A stretch of 64,000 nucleotides of DNA from Flavobacteriales bacterium UBA4422 (GTDB lineage: Bacteria > Bacteroidota > Bacteroidia > Flavobacteriales_G > Salibacteraceae): assembly GCA_002389645.1 (NCBI GenBank), contig DGQE01000018.1, forward strand, positions 62,001 through 126,000, in the 5' to 3' direction. The position numbers and the translations under genes are program-made. The notes beneath the pieces are model-generated. The model searched no databases. It was not told the origin of the DNA and saw only the letters and a program-made list of their open reading frames with translations. Positions 1-10,080 of this stretch are shown here, in pieces (within the stretch, counting starts at the first letter, position 1; every line of letters begins with the position of its first letter).

Positions 1-1
1 T

Positions 2-94
2 GTGAAGTTTGCAGAAGATTCACCATTACCTGATGAAAGCGAGCTTTATACTGATATTTATTCGCATGATGACTATCCATATATAATGGATTAA
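2..94 (+). CDS. pdhA: Pyruvate dehydrogenase E1 alpha subunit, C-terminal end (partial)
   Basis: An open frame enters from the left edge and ends with TAA at 92-94, giving about 30 residues that include FAEDSPLPDE and end in DDYPYIMD. This acidic tail resembles the C-terminus of Bacteroidota pyruvate dehydrogenase E1 alpha, and the next gene, 15 bases downstream on the same strand, is the matching E2 subunit. The family call therefore rests on the tail plus context. The start and the catalytic part lie outside the window. Confidence 0.6.
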   Translation: MKFAEDSPLPDESELYTDIYSHDDYPYIMD

Positions 95-109
95 TTAAAA
101 GATTGTTAG

Positions 110-1357
110 ATGGCTGAAGTAATAAAAATGCCCAAGCTTAGTGATACCATGGAAGAAGGTGTTATCGCTACTTGGCAAAAGAAAGTAGGAGATCAAGTTA
201 ATGCTGGTGATGTCTTAGCAGAAATAGAGTCAGATAAGGCTACAATGGAATTTGAGTCTTTTCATGCAGGCACTCTGTTGCATATTGAAATTCCTGCTGG
301 TAAATCTACACATGTTGATGGTGTAATTGCAATCATTGGCGAAAAAGGAGAAGATATCCAAGCAGCTTTGAAGACTGCCAAGGAAGAAGCCCCAGCAAAA
401 AAAGAGGATAAAGCAGCTGCCGCTCCAGCAAAACAAGAGTCTACATCAACTCCAGCAGTCGCTCCAGTTAAAGCGCAGCCTAGACCAGTTGAGAAAGCCC
501 CAGTTGCTAGTGATGATTCAAGAATGAAAATTTCGCCACTGGCGAAAAAACTTGCTGAAGAAAGAGGTGTTAGCTTACGCAGTATTCGTGGTTCTGGTGA
601 AAACGGAAGAATCGTAAAACGCGATATAGAAAATGCTAATCTTTCTCAGGTTCCTCAGATCGAGCGTCACAGAGATGTGGAAATAACTCAAATGCGAAAG
701 ACTATTGCACGCAGATTAAGTGAAAGCAAATTCACTGCCCCACATTTCTATCTAACGATAGACTTGGACATGGACAGAGCTGTTGACGCGCGCAAGGCAA
801 TCAATGAAGCTATTAGTCCTGAGAAGATTTCATTTAATGACCTTGTAATTAAGGCATCTGCCATTGCATTAAAGGAGCACCCAAGTGTTAATGCGGGCTG
901 GCATGGAGACTTTATTAGATATAACGAGCATGTACATATTGGTGTAGCCGTAGCAGTGGATGAAGGACTACTCGTTCCTGTTGTTAGACATGCTGATGGG
1001 AAAGTATTGACTCAGATCTCTGCTGAGGTTAGGGATTACGCTAAACGCGCTAAAACAAAAAAATTGCAGCCTGAAGATTGGCAAGGAAACACCTTTACCA
1101 TTTCTAATTTAGGAATGTTCGGTATCGAGGAGTTTACTGCCATTATTAACCCACCTGATAGCTGCATTATGGCAGTTGGCTCTATTCGTCAAGAGCCTGT
1201 TGTAAAAGACGGTGAGGTCAAGGTTGGAAATAGAATGAAAGTGACCCTTAGTTGCGACCATCGTGTGGTTGATGGTGTTTTAGGAGCTCAATTTCTTGAA
1301 ACCTTCAGAAAGTATATTGAGAACCCAATAGTCTTGTTGGGTATGTCTTCTATTTAA
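110..1357 (+). CDS. pdhC: Pyruvate dehydrogenase E2, dihydrolipoamide acetyltransferase
   Basis: This is the core acetyltransferase of the pyruvate dehydrogenase complex, passing acetyl groups from E1 to CoA in the cytoplasm. One lipoyl domain (about residues 2-78) carries the ESDKATME motif with the lipoylated lysine at K43. An Ala/Pro/Lys-rich linker follows, then a peripheral-subunit binding domain (about 138-175, ISPLAKKLAEERGV). The catalytic domain contains DHRVVDG with H384 and D388. At 415 aa with a single lipoyl domain it is a short E2. It follows pdhA by 15 bases, so the two are probably one operon. Its last 8 bases overlap the convergent M23 peptidase gene. Confidence 0.95.
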   Translation: MAEVIKMPKLSDTMEEGVIATWQKKVGDQVNAGDVLAEIESDKATMEFESFHAGTLLHIEIPAGKSTHVDGVIAIIGEKGEDIQAALKTAKEEAPAKKEDKAAAAPAKQESTSTPAVAPVKAQPRPVEKAPVASDDSRMKISPLAKKLAEERGVSLRSIRGSGENGRIVKRDIENANLSQVPQIERHRDVEITQMRKTIARRLSESKFTAPHFYLTIDLDMDRAVDARKAINEAISPEKISFNDLVIKASAIALKEHPSVNAGWHGDFIRYNEHVHIGVAVAVDEGLLVPVVRHADGKVLTQISAEVRDYAKRAKTKKLQPEDWQGNTFTISNLGMFGIEEFTAIINPPDSCIMAVGSIRQEPVVKDGEVKVGNRMKVTLSCDHRVVDGVLGAQFLETFRKYIENPIVLLGMSSI

Positions 1358-2642
1358 TAGAAGCGCTCAAAGCGATATTGTCTTTTTGTTGAGAAGCCAG
1401 GCCGATATTATCGAGTCTGGCTTTCCATTGTTTAAGATGCTCATTGAATTCTTCACGATACTCGGCTTTAATAGGTTCGCTAGGTGGAATTTTCTCTCTT
1501 CTATGATCCACTTGCTTACCGTTTTTCCAGAATCTGAAACACACATGAGGGCCTGTTGCCAAGCCGGTGCTGCCTATATATCCAATCGTCTGACCTTGCT
1601 TAACTCTAGTCCCGGGCTTCATGCCACTGGCAATCTTGCTCATGTGCAAATACTGAGTCGTATAAGTGCTATTATGCCTGACTTTAACGTAGTTCCCATT
1701 AAATTTTGAATACCGTGCTTCAGTTACGACACCATCTCCGACAGCCATGATTGGAGTCCCTGTAGGGGCGGCATAATCAGTTCCTAAATGTGCTTTCCAT
1801 CTTTTCTGAACTGGATGAAACCTTCGTTGAGTGTAACCGGAAGAAAGTCGGCTAAACTTTAAAGGAGCTTGTAAAAATGCCTTTCTTAAACTATTACCCG
1901 ATTCGTCAAAATAATCTTCTTTATCGTTTTGAGAAAATTTAAATGCATAATATGGCTCGCCTTCATGATTGAATAAGGCAGATTGAACCTCGTCAATTCC
2001 CACAACCTCATCATTGACCTTTTTGACAGTATATATCAGCTTGAAGTTGTCCTTTTTTTGGATACGGTAAAAGTCAATGGACCATGCATAAATATCTGAT
2101 AACTCCATCGCCAGTGCAGGGCTTAGGTTTTGATCCATGAGCGCTTGGTACAAAGAAGAGTTGATGGTGCCTGATGCTTCTCTCTCTTCTAAGTCAATTG
2201 GCCTGCTGCCAAAGTAAATATCCAGTGTGTCCCTTAAGTCATATACAACAAAATCTACAGCGGATATTTCATAGATGAAGAATTTAGCTAGAAGAGAAGT
2301 GCTATCAGATGCGCATATCAAGGTGTAGTCTTTTCCAGCGTTAAGCTTTCTAATGTCAAAAGAGCGTTTAGATTTCTCAGCCAATGAAGTAATGCGACCA
2401 TAATCAATTCCGTAGGGAAGGAGAATGTCTGCAAGAAATTGATTCTGTCTGATTTTTCCTTTTTCAACATGAAAACCTTGAAGGTCTATGCCAAATTCTT
2501 CATGACATTCCTCGGTAATTAAAGAGTCAACAGCTTCGTAAGTTGCCATTTCTTGATTCCACTCTCGTTTAGACATCAGAACGCTAATGACTATGAGGGC
2601 TAGAATTGCGGTAGGAATAAGAATTCTTAATCGTTGAGCCAC
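1350..2642 (-). CDS. M23 family metallopeptidase, membrane-anchored, HxC variant
   Basis: This is a probable peptidoglycan DD-endopeptidase of the LytM/M23 type in the periplasm. A hydrophobic N-terminal segment (about 5-23) acts as an uncleaved anchor or signal. Residues about 45-270 form an accessory region, followed by the peptidase domain. The visible zinc and catalytic motifs are HxxxD (H285, D289), H333 in QYLHMS, and GPHVCF (H366, C368). In canonical LytM enzymes the last motif is HxH with the second His binding zinc; here it is Cys, which can also bind zinc. I recall the same variant in other Bacteroidota M23 proteins, so this is not necessarily an inactive enzyme. The start lies 3 bases from the stop of the dioxygenase gene upstream, so they may be cotranscribed. 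Confidence 0.92.
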   Translation of the reverse strand: MAQRLRILIPTAILALIVISVLMSKREWNQEMATYEAVDSLITEECHEEFGIDLQGFHVEKGKIRQNQFLADILLPYGIDYGRITSLAEKSKRSFDIRKLNAGKDYTLICASDSTSLLAKFFIYEISAVDFVVYDLRDTLDIYFGSRPIDLEEREASGTINSSLYQALMDQNLSPALAMELSDIYAWSIDFYRIQKKDNFKLIYTVKKVNDEVVGIDEVQSALFNHEGEPYYAFKFSQNDKEDYFDESGNSLRKAFLQAPLKFSRLSSGYTQRRFHPVQKRWKAHLGTDYAAPTGTPIMAVGDGVVTEARYSKFNGNYVKVRHNSTYTTQYLHMSKIASGMKPGTRVKQGQTIGYIGSTGLATGPHVCFRFWKNGKQVDHRREKIPPSEPIKAEYREEFNEHLKQWKARLDNIGLASQQKDNIALSASIK

Positions 2643-2645
2643 TGT

Positions 2646-3659
2646 CTATCCTTTTGTTTTGATTTTGTCAGAAAGCACTTCTTCAACCCAACCTTTGCCC
2701 CAGTTTTCTAATTCTTCTGAGCTCCATAGCGAAGGGTAGAATATTCTTAATTGCAATTTAGGAGGGAGATATTTTTGCCAATTCGTTCCACCTGTGGCAG
2801 GTGCATCACCTTCTTTTGATGCCAAATATCTAACTGCACTTTTGTAGTGCATTAAAGGCCAATTTATATTGACATTGACATCTAATTCACGCATTTCTTT
2901 TCGAAGCTCGGGCCGCATTTGGTCTGCTTCCGGTAAGCTCTGAAATTTTTTCCAAACATTGCAACTCTCATATTCTCGGGCCATATTCAAAAAAGTGCAG
3001 CTGTATTTTTGTTCGAATTGTTTCAGAGTCAAGGTTTTCTTGCCGGTTTCTGATTCAGTAGCGCCTTCTTTCCAATAAATATGAGCAAGCTGCTCTTCCA
3101 GAGAACGGGTGTCCTTTTCGTCTGCTTTAGTGCGCTTCGACTTATTTACTAAATATTTTAGATCGGTTGACGCAATCTCAATCATTCTATACTGAGCACT
3201 TTGAAATCCGCTCGCTGGCAATAGTGCCATCCTGAAGCGAAGAAATTGTTCCTTCTCCATGCCATTGACCATAATTTCAAAGCTCTTAGTTAGTGCCTCA
3301 AAATAGGAGTTGATTCGAGCAAGTCGAGAAGTCAGAAATTCAGCGCTTATTTTATCATTCCAGCCTATATCATGGCCATTTTCTCCAATAATTTTTCCGT
3401 TTTTAGAGATTTGGTTGAACTCATGAAGACTGAGTTTGAAATACAGCTCAGTGATCTGATGATACATGATGAATATTTCTTCATCGGGAAAATCCGTCTT
3501 AGGATGTTGAAGTGTTAAAAGCGTGTCTAGGTGCACATAGTCCCAATAAGTCAAGTAATTGGATAGTAAAAGGCCGTCAAGATAGGCGTTAACGTCCTGA
3601 CCCATTGACTCATATTTTTCATGAAGTTTGGCTAACTTCTCTTCGTTTGAATCGCTCAC
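2646..3659 (-). CDS. kynA: Tryptophan 2,3-dioxygenase
   Basis: This heme enzyme opens the indole ring of L-tryptophan to N-formylkynurenine, the first step of the kynurenine pathway. It is recognised by the N-terminal LLLSNYLTYWDYVHLDTLL, by IMYHQITELYFKLSLHE, and by the helical segment with RINSYFEALTKSFEIM. At 337 aa it is longer than the roughly 280-aa proteobacterial form, with extra residues in the second half, as in other Bacteroidota members. Kynureninase and kynurenine monooxygenase are encoded at 15.7-18.3 kb, supporting a complete route to 3-hydroxyanthranilate. The next gene, the M23 peptidase, begins 3 bases after its stop. Confidence 0.93.
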   Translation of the reverse strand: MSDSNEEKLAKLHEKYESMGQDVNAYLDGLLLSNYLTYWDYVHLDTLLTLQHPKTDFPDEEIFIMYHQITELYFKLSLHEFNQISKNGKIIGENGHDIGWNDKISAEFLTSRLARINSYFEALTKSFEIMVNGMEKEQFLRFRMALLPASGFQSAQYRMIEIASTDLKYLVNKSKRTKADEKDTRSLEEQLAHIYWKEGATESETGKKTLTLKQFEQKYSCTFLNMAREYESCNVWKKFQSLPEADQMRPELRKEMRELDVNVNINWPLMHYKSAVRYLASKEGDAPATGGTNWQKYLPPKLQLRIFYPSLWSSEELENWGKGWVEEVLSDKIKTKG

Positions 3660-3754
3660 TGAATGGTATTATACAAAGGTCGAAAGTACCATGTTATTAA
3701 AAAGGCACAGAGTGACTTGAAAGCAGTTTCTAACAATGTAACGTGAAGGCTAGT

Positions 3755-4567
3755 TTAATCAATCTTTGCGATCGGATTCGCAAGTCCTTTGTAATCTCTA
3801 ATTTCCATCGTGACAGAACCAACTACTACTTTAGCTTTTGCTAGAATAGGAATCTTGTTTTTGTCATTGGTCACCCAAACCATCATATCTTCTTCTTTCT
3901 TGAAGATACGGCCTGTTTGCACAACAGGAACGAATACCATGCAATTGAAGTCTCCTTTGTCGAGCTCTATCGTTTCGGTTTTCAAGTACTTGATTTTAAG
4001 CGGCCATACTTCATTATCTACAAAAGCCTGGATTTCAAAAATTTGACCTGGTTCTATATGGGAGAAATCCATCGCTCGTGCTCTGTATAATGCTGAGATC
4101 ATGTCTTGCACACCGAGTGGAACGTCAAATTCCTTTCCTTTATTTGTTGTTACCTTTTCCTTGAAATGATCAAAGGTGTAATACTGCTTTAGGTCGAAGC
4201 CTCCTTCATGTATGTCTCGGATGAAAATCCAAGGAAAAACACCAGCTTCATCCACATAAGTTTCATAACGATCTCGCACTTTGAAAAACCAATTGAAGGT
4301 GCCTAGCGAGTTTCCGGTTCCTATCACATGAAAAACATCTCGGCCAGCGATTTGCTTTTTTTCATGGGTAATTTCAATTATCGCTTCGCCAGCGTCTAGC
4401 CAGCCATAGGATACTTCATATTCTAGACGTTCGCCTCTCTTGAAAGCGTTGTGCTCAACTTTTGGAAGACTTGTTATTTCTTGACTTTTGACAAATTCTT
4501 GTCTAGGCTCAGAAATAGTGGGTTGAAGCATTAGTAATAACCCGGAAAGAATGAAACTGAAATCCAT
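3755..4567 (-). CDS. DUF3108 domain-containing exported protein
   Basis: This 270-aa protein has a short hydrophobic N-terminus that may be a signal peptide (about residues 3-18). The rest matches the DUF3108 pattern: KRGERLEYEVSYGWLDAGEA near residue 43, followed by an all-beta segment with GTGNSLGTFNWFFKVRDRYE. DUF3108 proteins are periplasmic or outer-membrane-associated and have no firm biochemical role. It lies between leuS upstream (47-base gap) and the kynA gene downstream (95-base gap), all on the minus strand. The family call is fairly firm, the function unknown. Confidence 0.82.
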   Translation of the reverse strand: MDFSFILSGLLLMLQPTISEPRQEFVKSQEITSLPKVEHNAFKRGERLEYEVSYGWLDAGEAIIEITHEKKQIAGRDVFHVIGTGNSLGTFNWFFKVRDRYETYVDEAGVFPWIFIRDIHEGGFDLKQYYTFDHFKEKVTTNKGKEFDVPLGVQDMISALYRARAMDFSHIEPGQIFEIQAFVDNEVWPLKIKYLKTETIELDKGDFNCMVFVPVVQTGRIFKKEEDMMVWVTNDKNKIPILAKAKVVVGSVTMEIRDYKGLANPIAKID

Positions 4568-4613
4568 AATTGATTATTTCACTCGGTAAGACAAAGCTTG
4601 TGTGAATTCTCGC

Positions 4614-7217
4614 CTACACAACTATGTTTACGATTCTTCCGGGTACAACGATCACTTTCTTTGGCGTATTACCTTCAAGCCACTTAATTGCTGTGTCGTG
4701 ACTTAATACTGAAGTTTCCACTGAGGCTTTATCCATTTCGGCAGGAAGCTCAATGTGGAATCGAGTTTTCCCATTAAAAGAAACAGGATAATTTACACTG
4801 TCTGATTTTAAATACTCAGGGTTGAATGTTGGCCAAGTCGCCTCTGAAATTGATTCTTGATGTCCAAGCAGATTCCACAGTTCTTCAGCTATATGAGGAG
4901 CATGGCAACTTATTAGAATGACTACATTTTCGAGTATTTCTCTTTTGTTGCACTTCAAATCCGTAAGTTCATTTACGGCCACCATAAAGGCACTTACTGA
5001 AGTGTTAAAAGAGAATCTCTCCATATCTTCAGTCACTTTTTGAATGCACTTATGCAATGCTTTTAATTCGTCTTTTGTTGCTTTTTCATCGGAAATAATG
5101 AATTCATCCCCTTCATGAAATAATTTCCATAGCTTTCTAATGAATTTTGATACACCTTCAATTCCTTTTGTGTTCCAAGGCTTGTGCATTTCTATTGGCC
5201 CAAGAAACATTTCGTGTAAACGAAGCGCGTCAGCTCCATGTTCTGCTATCACGTCATCAGGGTTGACAATATTTCCATAGCGTTTACTCATTTTTTGCCC
5301 ATCTTCTGCTTGAATCATGCCTTGATTAACCAACTTTTTAGCCGGTTCGTCAAATGGTAGAAAGCCAAGGTCATGCAAGAATTTTGTAATAAATCTGAAA
5401 TACAATAAATGGCCTGTAGCATGCTCAGCGCCTCCCATATAAAGGTCGACTTGTTGCCAATAGTCAACTGCTTCTTTCGAAACGAATTCTTTTGAACGAA
5501 GCTCTGGGTTGCCTTCCATCATGTAGCGCAGGTAATACCAGTTTGAACCCGCCCAACCCGGCATGGTGTTTAAGTCCATTGGAAATCCTTTTCCATTTTC
5601 TACGATCTTACCTGCTTCTCTGTCCCAGTTCCAATGTGTTGCCCTGCCAAGAGGCGGTTCGCCTGTCTCAGTTGGTTTGAAGTTATCTATTTCAGGTAGG
5701 CTTATTTGGTCCAGCTTGTCTTCGTCAATCGTATAAGGAATGTCATCTCTGTAATATACTGGGAAAGGTTCTCCCCAATAACGCTGACGACTGAAAACAG
5801 CATCGCGTAGCTTATAATTGACTTTTTTATGTCCGATTTGCATTGACTCAACCTTCGCGATTATTTCATTTTTGGCATCCGATACTGATTTTCCATTGAG
5901 GTAATCAGAGTTGATCATCACTCCGTCTTTTCTGTCATCAGCACTTTCACTGATGTCTTGGCCGTCAATTATGGGAACAATTGGTAAGTCAAATTTAGAA
6001 GCAAAGTCCCAGTCTCTTTGGTCTCCTGCTGGCACAGCCATAATTGCTCCAGTTCCATATCCAGCTAACACATAATCGCTTATCCAAATTGGAATGCGTT
6101 GACCAGTAAGTGGGTTTTCTGCATAAGCACCCGTGAAGGCGCCAGTAACGTCTTTAACCTCAGACATACGTTCACGTTCAGATCGTGATTTTGCAAATTC
6201 AAGATACTTCTCAATTTCACTTTTGCAATCTTCGGTTGTGATACTTGAAACTAATTGATGCTCAGGAGCGAGCACCATAAATGTTGCACCAAATATGGTA
6301 TCGGGCCGAGTAGTGAAAACTCTGAAATGACCACTGGAGCCAGCAATTTTAAATTCAATTTCGGCCCCTTCACTTTTGCCAATCCAATTGCGCTGAATAT
6401 CCTTCAATGAATCAGTCCAATCTATCGTGTCTAACCCATCTAGCAGTCTCTGGGCAAAAGCAGTAATCCTTAAAGACCATTGCTTCATTTTCCTTTGCTC
6501 CACAGGATATCCGCCTCTTTCGCTTACCCCATTAACAACTTCATCGTTAGCCAAAACAGTTCCAAGTTCAGCGCACCAGTTAACGGTCGTTTCCGCTCTG
6601 TAGGCTATTCTGTAATTCAAAAGTGTTTCTCTTTTTTTATGGTCTGAGAATGACTTCCATTGCTCTGCCGAGAAGACATCAACTTTATCAGATGCTGCTT
6701 TAACATTGGTGTTTCCGCTTTTTTCAAATTCTTCGATCAGCGAGTCAATTGGTTTTGCTTTATTATTATTAAGGTCAAACCAGCTGTGAAATAATTGAAC
6801 AAAGATCCACTGCGTCCATTTATAAAACTCAGGTTTAGAAGTATTTACTTCTCTACTCCAATCGAATGAAAATCCAATTAAGTCAAGTTGTTCACGGTAT
6901 CGCTCAATGTTGGCTTTGGTAGTCGTTGAAGGGTGCTGTCCTGTTTCTATGGCGTATTGCTCAGCTGGAAGTCCGAAGGCATCGTAACCCATAGGGTGCA
7001 AAACGTTGAATCCACAATGCCTCTTGTAGCGAGCATAGATGTCGCTGGCAATATAGCCTAATGGGTGGCCTACATGAAGTCCAGAGCCCGAGGGGTAAGG
7101 AAACATATCAAGCACATAAAACTTCGGCTTGGAAGTATGAGGCTGTGCCTTAAACGTTTGATTCTTTGCCCAAGAGGCTCTCCACTTGCGTTCTGTGATG
7201 GCGAAATTGTATTCCAT
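4614..7217 (-). CDS. leuS: Leucyl-tRNA synthetase
   Basis: This enzyme charges tRNA-Leu with leucine in the cytoplasm. The class I signatures are both present: HVGH at residues 48-51 in [12 protein letters not shown], and KMSKRYGN near residue 640. The CP1 editing domain is seen around [15 protein letters not shown] and [20 protein letters not shown]. At 867 aa it has the usual bacterial length. The C-terminal anticodon-binding and C-terminal domains end in [11 protein letters not shown]. It is the first gene of a minus-strand run that continues into the DUF3108 gene. Confidence 0.98.
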   Translation of the reverse strand: MEYNFAITERKWRASWAKNQTFKAQPHTSKPKFYVLDMFPYPSGSGLHVGHPLGYIASDIYARYKRHCGFNVLHPMGYDAFGLPAEQYAIETGQHPSTTTKANIERYREQLDLIGFSFDWSREVNTSKPEFYKWTQWIFVQLFHSWFDLNNNKAKPIDSLIEEFEKSGNTNVKAASDKVDVFSAEQWKSFSDHKKRETLLNYRIAYRAETTVNWCAELGTVLANDEVVNGVSERGGYPVEQRKMKQWSLRITAFAQRLLDGLDTIDWTDSLKDIQRNWIGKSEGAEIEFKIAGSSGHFRVFTTRPDTIFGATFMVLAPEHQLVSSITTEDCKSEIEKYLEFAKSRSERERMSEVKDVTGAFTGAYAENPLTGQRIPIWISDYVLAGYGTGAIMAVPAGDQRDWDFASKFDLPIVPIIDGQDISESADDRKDGVMINSDYLNGKSVSDAKNEIIAKVESMQIGHKKVNYKLRDAVFSRQRYWGEPFPVYYRDDIPYTIDEDKLDQISLPEIDNFKPTETGEPPLGRATHWNWDREAGKIVENGKGFPMDLNTMPGWAGSNWYYLRYMMEGNPELRSKEFVSKEAVDYWQQVDLYMGGAEHATGHLLYFRFITKFLHDLGFLPFDEPAKKLVNQGMIQAEDGQKMSKRYGNIVNPDDVIAEHGADALRLHEMFLGPIEMHKPWNTKGIEGVSKFIRKLWKLFHEGDEFIISDEKATKDELKALHKCIQKVTEDMERFSFNTSVSAFMVAVNELTDLKCNKREILENVVILISCHAPHIAEELWNLLGHQESISEATWPTFNPEYLKSDSVNYPVSFNGKTRFHIELPAEMDKASVETSVLSHDTAIKWLEGNTPKKVIVVPGRIVNIVV

Positions 7218-7484
7218 TGATTCAATAAATAGAGCGCGAATTTAAGATTAGTGAATCTTTATTTGTGGTAATCCGTATAGTAAATCGATAAAGTTCTTAG
7301 AAATGTATGAAATGGATAAAAACCTGAGAATTAACAATGAAACCCTTTGATGAAATACAAAACGATGCTATGAGTGTTATCTTTCCACACCCCGATTTTT
7401 CAGGTGGGTTGGCTATAGATAATTCTAAACATTCTAAAGCAACGTTGTTTATTGAAAAGCAGGGGGGTAGATTTCAGTATTGAG
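7218..7484 (+). other. Intergenic region with a 48-codon ORF of unknown status
   Basis: This gap separates leuS from the divergent thrombospondin-repeat gene and should carry both promoters. It holds one short plus-strand ORF at 7337-7483 (ATG to TGA, 48 codons, beginning MKPFDEIQNDAM and ending GRFQY), whose stop lies one base before the ATG at 7485. I recognise no family in it. It could be a leader peptide, a remnant or chance. Confidence 0.3.
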
Positions 7485-9747
7485 ATGGAAAATTTAATTA
7501 CCTATCGCGATTTAAAGCCGGCTATTGAGCGAATTCAATTGGTGGTTTTGTTTGTTGCTTTTGCATTATTTGGTAATGCCCAAGTGAATATTTCTGGCGT
7601 GATTAATCCAAATGCCCACCCGGATGTTCACAACCCTGGAAACGATCGTGATTGGAGGGATAATAAGGATACTGACAATGATGGGATAGCCGATTTTATC
7701 GATTTGGATGATGATAATGACGGGATTACCGATGTGAAAGAGTCTTTTGGAAATGATCCAGACGGCAACCACGATGGAGATAAATATCCTAACTGGATTG
7801 ATGTTATAGAAGATGTAACGGAGGGAGATGCCAGTAGCACAGTGTATGCGGATACCAATTCCAACGGCATAGCAGATATCTATGACTTTGACAATGATGG
7901 TGTGCCAAATCATCTTGATAAGGACTCAGATAATGACGGACTAGTAGATATATTAGAAGCGCAAGGGGATGATGTTAACCAAGATGGCGAAGTTGACTAC
8001 CCTGTTGTTGGAGATGCTTCTTCCATGACTGATGCTGATACTTGACGGTTTGTTTGATCAATTGGATGACGTTGATAACGGAGCTGGTGCTTTAGAAGTG
8101 ACACTGGGAGTTCCATGGCTTGAACCCAATACTGATAGTTCTGGCTTGAAAAATTATGTAGATATTGATTCAGATGATGATGGAGTTATTGATTTAATTG
8201 AAGCGCAGTTAAGTTCTGGAGCTCCAATTATCCCAACCAATATAGACGCAGATTTTGACGGAATCTCTAGTGCTTTTGATCCTGATGAAGGAGGTGTCTA
8301 CCAAATGCCAGAGAATACAGATGGATTAGATTCGGAAGATTATGTCGATAATGATTCAGACGATGATGGTGAAATAGACCAGATTGAAGGTTGGGATACA
8401 AATGGAGATGGAATACCAGAAATACTTCCATCAGGAATTGATACAGATGGAGATGGGTTGGATGATTCCTTTGATTTACTTAATGGAGTATCTCCACTAT
8501 TTGGTTCAACCAATAACGGTCAAGATGCATTTGATTTTCCTAATGCCGATGCCGGATCTGATGAAAGAGATTGGAGAGAGTTGCCTTGTCAAGATGGTGA
8601 TGTAGGTTTGGCTGATCCTGGTGTTACCGTTGCAGTTTCTAACTGTAAAATGTCAGGTTGGACTTATTTTTATGATCCATCGGATGCTACAAAGTTGCTG
8701 TTTGCAGTTAATCAGTTTCCTCCTGGAGGTGGCGCTAATTCTAATGACTTTACAATAGAAGCTCAGCTTATATCTTCCGATAATCCTGCCAGTGAAGCTG
8801 GAGTTTACAGTGCGACAGACATTGCAAACCAAACGGCATCGTTTGTTTTAGGGCGTTATTATAATATCACATTGACTTCTGGAAATTTGAATGGTTATGT
8901 AGATGTACGCTTTTACTTTAACCCAGCTGAATTAGACACACTTGAGCAAGTGGCCCAAAGGTGGAATCAACTCTATGCTGATCAAACCAGCCAGGTATCT
9001 GGGTTAAGATGGTTCAATATGAATTCAGGCACATTCGACACAACTCAGATCACGCCAGGTGGTATCCTTAATGCATATGATGTAACAACCCAAAACCTTA
9101 CCCTGGAGGCAGGAATTGATTATGTCGAGTTTTCTACTAGCACTTTAACAGGGGGCAGTGTGGCTTATTCTGTAGGAGTTAACTCCATCATTCTTCCAGT
9201 AGAAATTTTGAATTTTGATGCTGGAGTAATAGACAATAAATATGTACAAGTAATTTGGCAAACTTCAAGTGAGTCGAACAGTGACCGGTTCTTTGTTGAG
9301 AAAAGTTCGAATGGCAGAGATTGGATTTATGTTGGCGAAGTGGCTGCAGCGGGAAATTCTAATACTGCGAAATATTATGAATTATTTGACTCTACGCCTT
9401 TCTTTGGAACGTCTTATTATCGTCTGCATGAGGTTGATTTTGATGGTTCAGTTATTACTACACCTGCAAAAAAGGTGAACCTAAGGACTGGCTCAAACAA
9501 TACGTCATTGCTTGTATATCCAAATCCCAATACCGGAAATTTTGAGATCGAATTGTTTTCTGATCTGGGCATTTCAGGTGTAGTAGAGGTTTGCACAATG
9601 ACCGGCACTTCTGTTGGGATTTGGAATCTTGGCTCGATAAGCGTTGATCAGCACTCACTACAGATTCAAAGCCTTACTGCAGGTCATTACCTTGTTATGT
9701 GGCGCTATGAAAAAACGGTGATGACAACCAAGGTAATTGTAAACTGA
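7485..9747 (+). pseudogene. Thrombospondin type 3 repeat T9SS cargo protein, frameshifted
   Basis: This is a secreted or surface protein with many calcium-binding Asp-rich thrombospondin type 3-like repeats (DTDNDGIADF, DSDDDGVIDLIEAQ, DTDGDGLDDSFD). A beta-rich segment follows, and a T9SS type-A sorting domain begins at VYPNPNTGNFEIEL near the C-terminus. The N-terminus has a signal peptide ending GNAQ. I prefer the ATG at 7485 to the upstream TTG at 7452. The frame breaks at about 8042: an extra T turns a GAT-ACT-GAC-GGT stretch of a repeat into a TGA stop, and the remaining frame runs on to 9747. Deleting one base restores roughly 753 codons. The indel may be a sequencing error. Confidence 0.85.
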
Positions 9748-9780
9748 TGACGTGCGAATTAAGACCTTAACTTTAGCGCC

Positions 9781-10080
9781 ATGATTATTTATAATGTTAC
9801 CGTAAAAATTGATAATGACATACATGATGATTGGATGGACTGGATGCGTTCAATTCATATTCCTGAAGTAATGGCCACTAGTAAATTCATTGATCATCAA
9901 TTAGCAAAAGTGCTCGTAGATGATGAAGACGGAATGACATATTCCATCCAATACAAATGCCAGAGTATGAGTCATTTGGAAGATTATTACAAGGAGCATG
10001 CTCCAGAATTACAACGACAGCATACTGAGCGATACAAGGATAAGTTTGTCGCATTCAGAACTCTATTAGAAGTACTCTAA
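9781..10080 (+). CDS. DUF4286 family protein
   Basis: This small cytoplasmic protein of 99 aa opens MIIYNVTVKID and contains WMDWMRSIHIPEVMAT and a HAPELQRQHTERYKDKFVAFRTLLEVL-like tail, the pattern of the DUF4286 family (a ferredoxin-like, ABM-type small fold in my reading). No biochemical function is established. Its TAA stop overlaps the ATG of rsmA (TAATG), so the two are translationally coupled. This DUF4286-rsmA order is one I recall from other Bacteroidota. A TAACTTTA box just upstream resembles a -7 element with one mismatch. Confidence 0.88.
   Translation: MIIYNVTVKIDNDIHDDWMDWMRSIHIPEVMATSKFIDHQLAKVLVDDEDGMTYSIQYKCQSMSHLEDYYKEHAPELQRQHTERYKDKFVAFRTLLEVL

Noticed and set aside
7566..7913. 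Long antisense frames under the thrombospondin-repeat gene
   Set aside because: The repeated Asp codons (GAT/GAC) read as Ile/Val-rich sequence on the other strand, which gives open frames without meaning.
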